A stretch of DNA of 24,898 nt from DATJGF01 sp035495315 (GCA_035495315.1 DATJGF010000010.1:1-24898), one strand, 5' to 3'; shown: positions 7,866 through 15,730, counted from the first letter of the stretch. Numbers and translations are program-made. The notes: generated by a model from the letters alone, not told the origin.

Positions 7866-9941
7866 ATGCATTTCGGAGTCGATTACCATCCGGAGCAGTG
7901 GGTCTACCCACATGGAGGCACTTCTGATGACCCAGAAGCCAGTTGGCAACAGGATGCGGAGTTGATGCAGGCAGCCGGCATCAATGTCGTGCGGATCGGA
8001 GAATTTGTCTGGGGTCTTTGCGAAAAAGAAGACGGGAAATATGATTTTTCGTGGCTCAAACGGGTGATGGATACTCTTGGCCGTGCCGGTATAAAAACGG
8101 TACTCGCGACACCTACGGCGGCCCCGCCGCTTTGGCTGACGCAAAAGCATCCGGAAATTTTGCCGGTCGACGACCGCGGCCTGGTCAAGCATGAAGGCAC
8201 GCGCCGAGCCGTTTGCCTCAACAGCGATGTTTTCTGGGATTATTCCAAACGAATCGTCGAGCAAATGGCCAAAACTCTCGGTCAACATCCCGATTTGATT
8301 GCCTGGCAGATTGATAATGGCCTGGGTGGAAATTTCACCGAGGCTTCGTTCAATGACGACACTCGCCGGGACTGGCACAGTTGGCTGGCGGCAAAATACG
8401 AGACAATTGAAAGGCTGAATGACCTGATGGGTCTGCGCCATTGGGGCCAGATCGTTTCGAACTGGGACCAGGTACCAATGCCGATGAGTGCCCCAACAGT
8501 GCATAACCCGGCCCTGGTATTGGATTGGTGCCGCTTCTGCAGCGACACCATCGTGCAGTTCGTCCGGATGCAGGCCGATTTGCTGCGCGAATTGACACCC
8601 AATTGCCCCGTCACCACCAATCTGCGCCCCCTGCTACATCGCTTTGATCACTTTGACCTCGCCGAGGTCATCGATTTTGTCTCCATTGAAAGCACCGCCG
8701 CGATCAAAGCCAAATCGGCCGAATTAGCGTGTGAAATCGACATGCTGCGCTCCCTAAAGAAGACAGGCATCCGCAGCCCCGACGGTGATACCGGTTTCTG
8801 GGTCATTGAACAGAAAGCCGGTAACGTCACCTGGCAGGATGTCAACTCGCTCGTTCGGCCCGGCGTGCTGCGCATGTTCACCTACCAACTGATTTCGCGC
8901 GGCGCCACCGCGATCCTTTTTTTCCGCTGGCGCCAGCCCCGGTTCGGCACCGAGAAATTCCACGGCGCCGTCCTTCCGCACCATGCGCGGCGCGATGCGC
9001 GAATATTCAAGGAAGTGTCACAACTGGGTGACGAGGTGAAACTACTGGCGCCATCATTGCAGGGGACGCACGTGCGCGCCGAAACCTGTATTCTGTACAG
9101 TCACGACAACGAATGGGCGCTCCAGCAACCGAACCAGCCCAACAAGTTTTTTAGTCTCCGCGATCATATTCAGCTGTTCTACACGGCTCTGCATGACCGC
9201 AATATTGCTGTCGATTTCGCTCGTCCCACGGAGGATCTGACGCAGTATAAAATTGCCTTTGCCCCCTCGCTGCATCTATTGGCGGGCGGCGAAGCTGACC
9301 GACTGAAGTTATACGTTCAAAACGGCGGTACCCTGGTCGCGACGTTCAATACAGGCCTGGTCGATGAGCACAATATGGCTCCGGACTCGGGCTATCCGCA
9401 TGACCTCACCGATTTATTTGGGCTGGAGGTGCTCGAGTTTGATCAACTGCCCGTCGGTGAAGAAAATCACATGACTTTTAAAGGGACCTTTCCCACCAGT
9501 CATTTGCACCCGGCCAGATTGTGGTGCGACCTCATCGAACCGAAGGATTGCCAAATTCTGGCAACTTACGCGAAAGATTTTTACGCCGGCCGCGCCGCCA
9601 TGACCATGCACACATACGGGCTTGGGAAGGCCATCTACATCGGCACGCAAAGCCATCAGCACTTCTACAACGATTTAATCGTCTGGCTCCGGCAGATTTG
9701 CAATCTCCATCCACTGCTCAAAGTCCCTGATACCGTTGAGGTCAGTATGCGTCAGCGCGACAACAACCGCGTCTTTTTCCTCCTCAACCATCAGAGTTCG
9801 CCACTGCGGCTCCAATTCTACAAGCCGATGCATGATTTCCTCACTGGCAACACCTTTTCCGGAAATTACGACCTCCAACCGCATGGTGTCCTCGTTCTGG
9901 ACGAGCACAGCGCACAGCGCACTGAGTCTCAAACCAGTTAA
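7866..9941 (+). CDS. GH42-family beta-galactosidase homologue lacking usual acid/base Glu
   Basis: A 691-residue protein with three-domain GH42 architecture: TIM barrel at about 1-380 (MHFGVDYHPEQW, ATPTAAPPLWL, NPALVLDWCRF), the glutamine-amidotransferase-like trimerisation domain at about 385-600 (LYSHDNEWAL, GGTLVATFNTG), and a C-terminal beta domain (NNRVFFLLNHQ). There is no signal peptide, so it should act in the cytoplasm. The nucleophile is present as Glu315 in FWVIEQKAG. In the acid/base motif, normally D-N-E-x-G, the sequence is QIDNGLGG with Gly152 in place of Glu. The nearest candidate substitute is Glu159 in FTEASFN. Zinc-site cysteines known in some GH42 enzymes are not seen. 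Activity on galactosides cannot be assumed. It is divergent from a secreted lactonase-like protein. A start at 7833 would add 11 residues. Confidence 0.88.
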   Translation: MHFGVDYHPEQWVYPHGGTSDDPEASWQQDAELMQAAGINVVRIGEFVWGLCEKEDGKYDFSWLKRVMDTLGRAGIKTVLATPTAAPPLWLTQKHPEILPVDDRGLVKHEGTRRAVCLNSDVFWDYSKRIVEQMAKTLGQHPDLIAWQIDNGLGGNFTEASFNDDTRRDWHSWLAAKYETIERLNDLMGLRHWGQIVSNWDQVPMPMSAPTVHNPALVLDWCRFCSDTIVQFVRMQADLLRELTPNCPVTTNLRPLLHRFDHFDLAEVIDFVSIESTAAIKAKSAELACEIDMLRSLKKTGIRSPDGDTGFWVIEQKAGNVTWQDVNSLVRPGVLRMFTYQLISRGATAILFFRWRQPRFGTEKFHGAVLPHHARRDARIFKEVSQLGDEVKLLAPSLQGTHVRAETCILYSHDNEWALQQPNQPNKFFSLRDHIQLFYTALHDRNIAVDFARPTEDLTQYKIAFAPSLHLLAGGEADRLKLYVQNGGTLVATFNTGLVDEHNMAPDSGYPHDLTDLFGLEVLEFDQLPVGEENHMTFKGTFPTSHLHPARLWCDLIEPKDCQILATYAKDFYAGRAAMTMHTYGLGKAIYIGTQSHQHFYNDLIVWLRQICNLHPLLKVPDTVEVSMRQRDNNRVFFLLNHQSSPLRLQFYKPMHDFLTGNTFSGNYDLQPHGVLVLDEHSAQRTESQTS

Positions 9942-10010
9942 GTTCCAAACTTGTAGGAGACGGTGATTCTACTTGTCGAGGGGACTCCTTCTCATTAAAC
10001 CCTAGCCACC

Positions 10011-10421
10011 ATGTCGCGTCTGCCACCCAGATTCTTCAAACCGATCGGTCCCGGAAAAATCAGCTCCCGCAACCAGGTGCTTGCTCAGTGGCGCGGCGTC
10101 GACCTTGCGCCTGTTGAAAAGGCGCGAGGCCTCAATTCCAAATCTGTGAGTGCCTTAATCCCAGGGGTTCTGAAAGACATTCGCATGGACCGGCGCCAGA
10201 GCGAGGCCGAAGTGGCCAGAGCCTGGAATCATATGCTCGATCCGAACATTGTCGCCCATGCTCAGCCCACCGGATTGCACAAAGGCACTCTTTTTGTCGC
10301 AGTCGATAGCAGCGTTTGGCTCAGCGAGATCGTGCGCTATCGCCGCAAGGAAATCCTTGATCGTCTGCAGCACTGTTTTGGGCGGGATTTGATTACGAAG
10401 ATCTCTTTCCGTGTCGGATGA
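10011..10421 (+). CDS. dciA: DUF721 protein, DciA-like helicase loader
   Basis: A 136-residue protein with the DUF721/DciA domain at about residues 45-135. The diagnostic C-terminal segment reads TLFVAVDSSVWLSEIVRYRRKEILDRL, matching the family pattern of a strand, an invariant Trp and a basic helix. DciA proteins interact with the replicative helicase DnaB and help load it in bacteria without DnaC or DnaI. The N-terminal 40 residues are basic and probably flexible. It lies 69 nt after the GH42 gene on the same strand. Linkage to gyrB or recF, often seen elsewhere, is absent here. The DUF721 domain is clear, and the loader role is by family. Confidence 0.8.
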   Translation: MSRLPPRFFKPIGPGKISSRNQVLAQWRGVDLAPVEKARGLNSKSVSALIPGVLKDIRMDRRQSEAEVARAWNHMLDPNIVAHAQPTGLHKGTLFVAVDSSVWLSEIVRYRRKEILDRLQHCFGRDLITKISFRVG

Positions 10422-10480
10422 GCAGCAGACCGGGCGAGATACCCGGGCACTCGGAGCGAGATCGTCATGGCCTGCTATAA

Positions 10481-10549
10481 GAGACGACGTAAGGAGACTC
10501 ACATGCCTTTGCGGATTCCGTTTGATCAAAAGTCTCCTTACGTCGTCTC
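10481..10549. repeat. Perfect 19-bp inverted repeat around SD and start of small ORF
   Basis: GAGACGACGTAAGGAGACT (10481-10499) and AGTCTCCTTACGTCGTCTC (10531-10549) are exact inverted copies with a 31-nt spacer. The left arm contains AAGGAG (10491-10496), six nt before an ATG at 10503 that falls in the loop. The loop also ends with the palindrome TTTGATCAAA (10521-10530). It lies between the convergent dciA and SDR genes. No T tract follows on either strand, so a standard intrinsic terminator is not well supported. Confidence 0.85.
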
Positions 10550-10658
10550 CTACAATGAGAGTATCGTTCCCAAGAATGCATCAGGGAAGGCGCGACGTGT
10601 CTTTAGCTCGCCAAGCGACGACGAACAGCGCTACCTTGAGAGCCGCGCAATTTCCTGA
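10503..10658 (+). CDS. Possible small protein, 51 aa, start inside hairpin loop
   Basis: An ATG at 10503 preceded by AAGGAG at ideal spacing opens a 51-residue frame (MPLRIPFDQKSPYVV...). The protein is polar and mildly basic, with no recognisable domain, signal or membrane segment. An ATG at 10467 would add 12 residues but lacks a comparable ribosome site. Its 3' end overlaps the end of the opposing SDR gene by 28 nt. The right arm of the 19-bp inverted repeat falls within codons 10-16, so in mRNA the arm could hide the ribosome site. The strong SD site argues for translation. The lack of homology and the forced base pairing argue that the frame may be incidental. Confidence 0.3.
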   Translation: MPLRIPFDQKSPYVVSYNESIVPKNASGKARRVFSSPSDDEQRYLESRAIS

Positions 10659-11509
10659 GCAAATCCGTCGCGGAAGGTTGGGTATTTGAATTCATAGCCC
10701 AGTTCCTGTTTCAGTTTCCGATTCGAAACGCGCTTGTTGGTGATGCCTCGGTTACGATTGGTTGCCCACTCGGTTTCGACTGGGGATGGGAGCGGACGCC
10801 CTAAGGTTGCCGCAAGCCATTCGAGTAAGACCAATTGCCGCACTGGTTCGTCATCCGCCACATTGTAAATCTCGCCTGCTTTTCCCCGCTGCAAGGCAGC
10901 GGTAATGGCTCCGATTACGTCATCACGATGAACCATGTTCAGCCAGCGCTTGCCGCCAGTCTCGAGCCGCGCCTGCCCCTCCAGGAACTGCTTCAACCAA
11001 TAGCCGCGCCCCGGACCATAAATTCCCGCAAGGCGCATAATAATCGCGTTGAAGTTCTTTTGGCGCGCTGCTCCGAGAAGCAGTTCCTCCGTTCGGAGGA
11101 GGATTTTCCCGGTCTCTGTCACAGGTTCCACCACGGAAGTTTCAACCACGATCGATCCATCGGTCTGTCCATAAACACTGGTGCTGCTGGTGTAGACGAA
11201 GGTTTTGGGCGGCGCGGCAGCCAACCATTCAACAACGTTGCGCATCCCGGCCAGATAAACCTGCCGGTATTCATCTGCCCCGCCGCCCGCAGCTGATACG
11301 CAGTTAACCACCCAATCATAATCAGGTTTTAGCCGGGCCAATGTTGCGGGTTCTGTTACATCCCCGCGCACCGGGATAAGCCCAGCAGCCTCGAGCTCAG
11401 GGTACCTGCTTTCGGTTCGCTGCATCGCGTAAACTTCGTGCCCCCCACGCGCCAGTTCATGAGCCAGCGCCGTGCCGATGTAACCGCAACCGATGATTAA
11501 CACGCGCAT
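10631..11509 (-). CDS. NAD-dependent epimerase/dehydratase-like protein, atypical SDR (YeeZ-like)
   Basis: A 292-residue cytosolic Rossmann protein. The dinucleotide motif GCGYIGTALA is at residues 7-16. The SDR strand-5 motif TSSTSVYG is clear, as are the MRLAGIYGPG segment and the MVHRDDVIGAI and IYNVADDEP motifs typical of extended or atypical SDRs. The usual catalytic YxxxK is not seen: the corresponding stretch reads PVTETGKILL. E. coli YeeZ shares this feature and the overall pattern. A redox reaction is therefore uncertain and substrates are unknown. The start codon overlaps the stop of the upstream ATPase gene as TGATG (11507-11511), so translation is probably coupled. It is the last gene of the nuclease-ATPase-SDR operon. 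Confidence 0.8.
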   Translation of the reverse strand: MRVLIIGCGYIGTALAHELARGGHEVYAMQRTESRYPELEAAGLIPVRGDVTEPATLARLKPDYDWVVNCVSAAGGGADEYRQVYLAGMRNVVEWLAAAPPKTFVYTSSTSVYGQTDGSIVVETSVVEPVTETGKILLRTEELLLGAARQKNFNAIIMRLAGIYGPGRGYWLKQFLEGQARLETGGKRWLNMVHRDDVIGAITAALQRGKAGEIYNVADDEPVRQLVLLEWLAATLGRPLPSPVETEWATNRNRGITNKRVSNRKLKQELGYEFKYPTFRDGFAQEIARLSR

Positions 11510-12642
11510 CAGATTGCTTTCCCCGTGTCGGGAGCGAAGAAAAGCGCATTGCCCATATCCACTCGAGCCCGAATCGCCTGGTTAATTTTAAAATCGAGCT
11601 GAGGCGGGCCACGAAGAATCACCACGCCCCCTGCTCGCCGAGCATGCAGGTAAAGCTCCTCTCCAACCGGCTCCACCATTTCGATATTCCCTTCGATAAC
11701 ACCCTCTACCGATTTTGCGTCTGAATCCGCCAGGTAATGTATGTCCCCTGGCCGGATTCCAACGATTACCTTCTTCCCGACGTAATTCTTCATTGTTAGG
11801 CAAACCTCTGGAGGGCAACTCATCTTCAAAGGCTCTGCTCGGTTGAGCTCCCCGGTCTCCTCAAACTTCAACTGTTCAGCCTGTAGGGACAATGTGCACT
11901 CGAAAAAATTCAATGGGGGCCAATTGACGAACCTCGCGATGAACAGGTTGGAAGGTAACTGGTGAAGCTCGCGCCGCGTCGCCAATTGCTGGATCGTGCC
12001 GCGGTTCATCACAGCAATGCGATTACCCAGAGCCATCGCCTCCGCTTGATCGTGAGTTACATAGAGAACTGTCGCCTCCAGCCTTTTCTGCAAACGCACG
12101 ATCTCGGCTCGAAGCTGTATTCGTATTTGCGGATCCAAATTAGCCAGCGGTTCGTCAAACAGGAAAACCTTCGGTCGCCGCACCATCGCCCGTCCGAGAG
12201 CGACGCGCTGACACTGGCCGCCGGACAAATCCGAGGGTCGCCGGTCGAGGCAATCCCTTAACTCGAGCATTTCCGCGGCCTCACCCACTCTCCGTTCCAG
12301 TTCCGCGCGGGGGCAGTTCCGCAGCGTTAACCCAAAAGCGATGTTTTCACGAGCTGTCAGGTGTGGAAAAAGGGCCGGCTTTTGGTATACCATCGCAATG
12401 TCCCGATCCTTGGCCGGGACGCCGTTCATGAGCATCCCAGCGATCTTGACCGTACCCGAAGAAGGCTCCTCTAAACCGCTGATCAGGCGCAACGTCGTGG
12501 TCTTTCCGCACCCCGAAGGACCAACCAACGTCACTAACTCGCCTGCCTCCACCGTTAAATTCAGATCGTCAACTGCCCTGATTTGTTCCCCAGCCAGGCC
12601 CGGAAACAATTTCGAAAGATGTTCGATAACAATTTGCCCCAC
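11509..12642 (-). CDS. ABC transporter ATP-binding protein, MalK/UgpC type
   Basis: A 377-residue ATPase that would energise an import complex for a sugar or similar solute. The nucleotide-binding domain covers residues 1-240: Walker A GPSGCGKTT at 41-49, Q-loop VYQKPALFP at about 85-93, signature LSGGQCQRVALGRA at 139-152, Walker B VFLFDE at 159-164, and switch His197 in YVTHDQAEAMALG. A C-terminal TOBE/OB region at about 285-365 (IVGIRPGDIHYL) is typical of MalK, UgpC and PotA relatives. No permease or binding-protein gene lies in this window, so it is an orphan subunit here and may serve transporters encoded elsewhere. It starts 12 nt after the nuclease-like gene and overlaps the SDR by one nt. 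Confidence 0.92.
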   Translation of the reverse strand: MGQIVIEHLSKLFPGLAGEQIRAVDDLNLTVEAGELVTLVGPSGCGKTTTLRLISGLEEPSSGTVKIAGMLMNGVPAKDRDIAMVYQKPALFPHLTARENIAFGLTLRNCPRAELERRVGEAAEMLELRDCLDRRPSDLSGGQCQRVALGRAMVRRPKVFLFDEPLANLDPQIRIQLRAEIVRLQKRLEATVLYVTHDQAEAMALGNRIAVMNRGTIQQLATRRELHQLPSNLFIARFVNWPPLNFFECTLSLQAEQLKFEETGELNRAEPLKMSCPPEVCLTMKNYVGKKVIVGIRPGDIHYLADSDAKSVEGVIEGNIEMVEPVGEELYLHARRAGGVVILRGPPQLDFKINQAIRARVDMGNALFFAPDTGKAI

Positions 12643-12654
12643 GCGTAGGCTCCC

Positions 12655-13188
12655 TCACCAACTCACCGCTACGCTCAATTTCTTGCCAAACCGGTTCACA
12701 TAGTGGACCTGGCGGTATTGCAAGCCATATTCGTGCACCAGTTTGGTGATCTTCACGTCATAACAGCAGTACTCGGCAATATGGATCAGCTTACCCTGTT
12801 TGAACCATTCGATCGCCTGCAAGCCCTCCGAGGTCTTTTCTACACCAAACGTCGCGGTGGCAATTGCGTCCAGTGAGAGCCGATGCTCGAGCCGGTTCTG
12901 CAAGTCGACCAACAAGTCAAGGGTTGGCAATTGGCGCAGGTCCAGCGGTGTGTAGCCGTGGAGCACTTCGTAGTCGAAGCGAAGATTATTGAACCCGACG
13001 ACCAAGTCGGCACGCTGCAACTCTTTTACGAGTTCGTGCACGTGTTGCTCGCCATAAATCGTGTATCCCTGGCGTGCTGTGCTGTACGTCACCCCCACGC
13101 TCATCCCCATCCGGCTGATTTGATCCCAACCACCCACTTCATCCGCGGATTTCTGCGTTTCCAGATCGAAATACACAATGTTCTTCAT
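12655..13188 (-). CDS. Stand-alone DEDDy 3'-5' exonuclease-like (RNase H fold) protein
   Basis: A 177-residue single-domain protein. The motifs of DEDDy exonucleases appear in order: Asp8-x-Glu10 in IVYFDLET, Asp72 in VVGFNNLRFD, and Tyr140-xxx-Asp144 in EYCCYD. A LSLDAIATATFG segment between motifs II and III is also usual in this fold. The predicted activity is metal-dependent removal of nucleotides from DNA or RNA 3' ends, and the substrate is unknown. The ATG at 13188 is chosen because motif I starts within the first ten residues. A frame extending to 13383 would add 65 residues of unrelated, argD-overlapping sequence. It is the first gene of a tight operon with an ABC ATPase and an SDR, and is divergent from argD. 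Confidence 0.75.
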   Translation of the reverse strand: MKNIVYFDLETQKSADEVGGWDQISRMGMSVGVTYSTARQGYTIYGEQHVHELVKELQRADLVVGFNNLRFDYEVLHGYTPLDLRQLPTLDLLVDLQNRLEHRLSLDAIATATFGVEKTSEGLQAIEWFKQGKLIHIAEYCCYDVKITKLVHEYGLQYRQVHYVNRFGKKLSVAVSW

Positions 13189-13352
13189 CACAGCAAAGAC
13201 AGCGTCCAGCCGCGCCGATGCTAGCGGGCTGGCAGACGGCGCGCAATCGGACACTACCGATGCAGCCAGAACCAAGAAAATTGACTTCCCTCTGCCGAGT
13301 TTCGCGTTAAAGTTGTCGCTTGTTTTTTTGACTAAGACGCAGAGGCGAACCA

Positions 13353-14702
13353 ATGAAAGAACTCGTCCCTTCACCGCCGCCAATCGTGCGCAACGACGTG
13401 GCGGCCGTGCAGCAATTATTTCAGCAGCACGTCGTGCCGAGCTATGGACGTTTTGATATCGTCCTTAGCCACGGAGCGGGCAGTTATGTCTATGATGTCA
13501 CCGGCAAACGCTACCTCGACTTGGGCGGCGGAATCGCTGTCAGCGCTCTGGGCCATGCCCACCCGGCTATTACGCAGGTCCTCATCGAGCAGTCACGACG
13601 CCTCATTCATACTTCCAATTTTTACTACCACGAGCCGCAAGGCCGGCTGGCGCAAGCTCTCGTCAACCTGATCGCCCCAGGCAAGTGCTTCTTCTCGAAC
13701 AGCGGCGGCGAGGCGAATGAAGGCTTGTTTAAGCTCGCGCGTAAATTTGGCCATGACGAAGGCCGCTTCGAAATCATCACCGCCCAGAATTCCTTTCACG
13801 GACGGACTCTGGCCGGCATTGCTGCGACCGGACAGGAGAAGGTAAAGAAAGGATTCGAGCCGATAGTGCTCGGTTTCCGGCACGTGCCTTATAACGACCT
13901 GGAGGCGATCCGCAATGCCATCTCGCCGGCGACCGCCGCCGTCCTCATCGAAGGCATTCAGGGCGAAGGCGGGGTGACTCCCGCCACGCCGGATTTTCTC
14001 CTCGGGTTGCGCGCCCTCTGTGATGAAAAGCGCTTGCTCCTCTTGATGGACGGCGTGCAGGACGGCCATTTTCGTACCGGCCGTTTCCAAAGTTTTCAAC
14101 GAATCCTGGAGAACAATTCTGCTGCCGGAAGCAACGGGCAACACTCAGTCGCTCCCGCCAACGGGTCGGCCGCCTTCGCCGGGTTCTTGCCCGACGGATT
14201 GTCCATGGCCAAGTCGCTCGGCGGCGGGTTTCCTATGGGGGCTTTTTGGGTGCGCGCCCCTTATGCGGATCTGTTGGGAGCGGGGAGCCACGGCTCCACG
14301 TTCGGCGGCTCGCCATTGGCTTGCGCGGTCGCGCTCAAGGTGCTGGAGGTAATTCGTTCCGAAAAACTGGAAGAGAACGCACGGCGGGTAGGGGATCATC
14401 TCAAAGTGGGTCTTCAGCAAATTGCGCATAAATACCCCGAGGTCATTCGGAATGTCCGTGGATTGGGACTGATGCTCGGAATCGAGCTGACCCCGAATAT
14501 TGCCAACCTTCCGGGAGAGACTCACCGAACCCAGGCGGTCAAGATGGCAAGTCTCTTCCACTCCGAGGGTCTTCTCACGATACCCGCCGGGGCACAGATC
14601 CTACGCTTGCTACCGCCCCTGAACCTGCGCCAAAACGAGGCCGACGAAGGGCTGCGGATCATCGAACAGGCGGCCCACAAGCTGATGAATGGAAGTTATT
14701 GA
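13353..14702 (+). CDS. argD: Acetylornithine aminotransferase-type class III aminotransferase
   Basis: A 449-residue PLP enzyme, predicted to convert N-acetylglutamate semialdehyde to N-acetylornithine in arginine synthesis. Motifs include NSGGEANEGLFKLARKFG, the HGRTLAGIAATGQEK phosphate and substrate loop, IEGIQGEGG, the PLP-lysine Lys287 in SMAKSLGGGFP, and GSTFGGSPLACA. The PLP-pyridine Asp233 is followed by Gly instead of the usual Glu (DGVQ, not DEVQ). About two dozen extra residues, low in complexity, are inserted between RTGRF and FLPDGLSMAK. An AGAGG purine stretch precedes the ATG at 13353. argF follows 42 nt downstream, strongly supporting the arginine role. A 4-aminobutyrate or succinylornithine specificity is possible but less likely. 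Confidence 0.88.
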   Translation: MKELVPSPPPIVRNDVAAVQQLFQQHVVPSYGRFDIVLSHGAGSYVYDVTGKRYLDLGGGIAVSALGHAHPAITQVLIEQSRRLIHTSNFYYHEPQGRLAQALVNLIAPGKCFFSNSGGEANEGLFKLARKFGHDEGRFEIITAQNSFHGRTLAGIAATGQEKVKKGFEPIVLGFRHVPYNDLEAIRNAISPATAAVLIEGIQGEGGVTPATPDFLLGLRALCDEKRLLLLMDGVQDGHFRTGRFQSFQRILENNSAAGSNGQHSVAPANGSAAFAGFLPDGLSMAKSLGGGFPMGAFWVRAPYADLLGAGSHGSTFGGSPLACAVALKVLEVIRSEKLEENARRVGDHLKVGLQQIAHKYPEVIRNVRGLGLMLGIELTPNIANLPGETHRTQAVKMASLFHSEGLLTIPAGAQILRLLPPLNLRQNEADEGLRIIEQAAHKLMNGSY

Positions 14703-14744
14703 AGTCGCTTAATTCCTCGCATTGAAAACTGAAGCGGTTACGCA

Positions 14745-15641
14745 ATGAAACATCTTTTGAGCATCGAAAAGCTTGCTCGAGCCGATATGGAGTGGCTGTT
14801 GAAAGAAACCGTCACGCTGAAAAAAAAGCGCGGCAAGCGCCGCGACGGGTGTTTGTTGGGCCAGGTTTGGGCCATGTTGTTTGCGAAAGCCTCTACTCGC
14901 ACCCGGATATCATTCGAGGTCGGCATTCGCGAGCTCGGCGGCGAGGTGATCTTCCTGCCGGCGAGCGAAATTCAACTTGGGCGAGGGGAACCCATCAAAG
15001 ATACTGCTCGCGTCCTGGGCCGAATGGTACATGGCGCTGTTTTCCGCACTTTCGCTCAAAGTGATGTCGAAGAATTCGCGCGATACTCGGGAATTCCGAC
15101 GGTCAACGCCCTCACCGACGAAGAGCATCCCTGCCAAATCCTGGGAGATATTTTCACCTTTCAGGAGAAGCGCGGGCCGATCGAGAAGAAGGTGATCACC
15201 TTCATCGGCGATGGTGCTTGCAACGTCGCCCACTCCTGGGTGTTTGCCGCTGCGAAATTGGGCTTTGAACTGCGCATCGCCGCACCAAAAGCGTTTCAGC
15301 CCGCACCTGCCTTACTGAAACGCGCGGGTGGAAATGTCATCTGCACCGAAGACCCCAGGGCGGCGGCAGTGGGCGCCGATGCTCTTTATACTGATGTGTG
15401 GGTATCGATGGGCAAAGAGGCTGAATCCGAGCAGCGCTTAAGCCAAATGGCCGGGTACCAAGTCAATGGCGCGCTGCTGCAATTGGCCAAACCTGACGCC
15501 CTGGTCATGCATTGTTTGCCCGCTTACCGTGGCAAAGAGATCGACGAAACGACCTTTGAGGCTCACGCAGATACGATTTTCGCACAGGCGGAAAACCGAT
15601 TGCACATCCAGAAGGCCGTCCTGCAATGGCTGGTAACGTAG
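14745..15641 (+). CDS. argF: Ornithine carbamoyltransferase
   Basis: Transfers the carbamoyl group of carbamoyl phosphate to ornithine to give citrulline, in the cytosol. The 298-residue protein has all signature motifs: carbamoyl-phosphate loop STRTR at 50-54, HPCQ at 128-131, a GDGACNVAHSW variant of the usual GDGNNV-x-S segment, the ornithine loop DVWVSMG, and HCLPAYRGKEI with Cys257. Length is at the short end of the normal family range. It is the second gene of an argD-argF pair. Its TAG stop (15639-15641) lies inside the GTAGCG end of a hairpin repeat, so the repeat has set the C-terminus (LQWLVT). Function is secure. Confidence 0.95.
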   Translation: MKHLLSIEKLARADMEWLLKETVTLKKKRGKRRDGCLLGQVWAMLFAKASTRTRISFEVGIRELGGEVIFLPASEIQLGRGEPIKDTARVLGRMVHGAVFRTFAQSDVEEFARYSGIPTVNALTDEEHPCQILGDIFTFQEKRGPIEKKVITFIGDGACNVAHSWVFAAAKLGFELRIAAPKAFQPAPALLKRAGGNVICTEDPRAAAVGADALYTDVWVSMGKEAESEQRLSQMAGYQVNGALLQLAKPDALVMHCLPAYRGKEIDETTFEAHADTIFAQAENRLHIQKAVLQWLVT

Positions 15642-15730
15642 CGTCAGGCATTTTGCCTGACGTAGAGCCGGCCGTCTCGCCTGGCGGTTGAGGCATGACA
15701 GGCGAGACGCCGCGAGACGCCTGCCGCTAC
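15638..15730. repeat. Mosaic hairpin repeat, element 2, carrying both neighbours' stop codons
   Basis: The ends GTAGCG (15638-15643) and CGCTAC (15725-15730) are inverted copies. Inside is a 9-bp hairpin CGTCAGGCA-TTT-TGCCTGACG (15642-15662). It is followed by an 11-bp inverted repeat CGTCTCGCCTG (15673-15683) with CAGGCGAGACG (15699-15709), and a tandem GCGAGACGC pair (15702-15710, 15712-15720). The TAG of argF is within the left GTAGCG. The stop of the opposing pseudouridine synthase gene is within the right CGCTAC. Confidence 0.8.

Noticed and set aside
7737..8504. Minus-strand frame of 255 codons over the GH42 start region
   Set aside because: Antisense to a clear GH42 protein, with no domain. 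Its end would run through the divergent promoter region.
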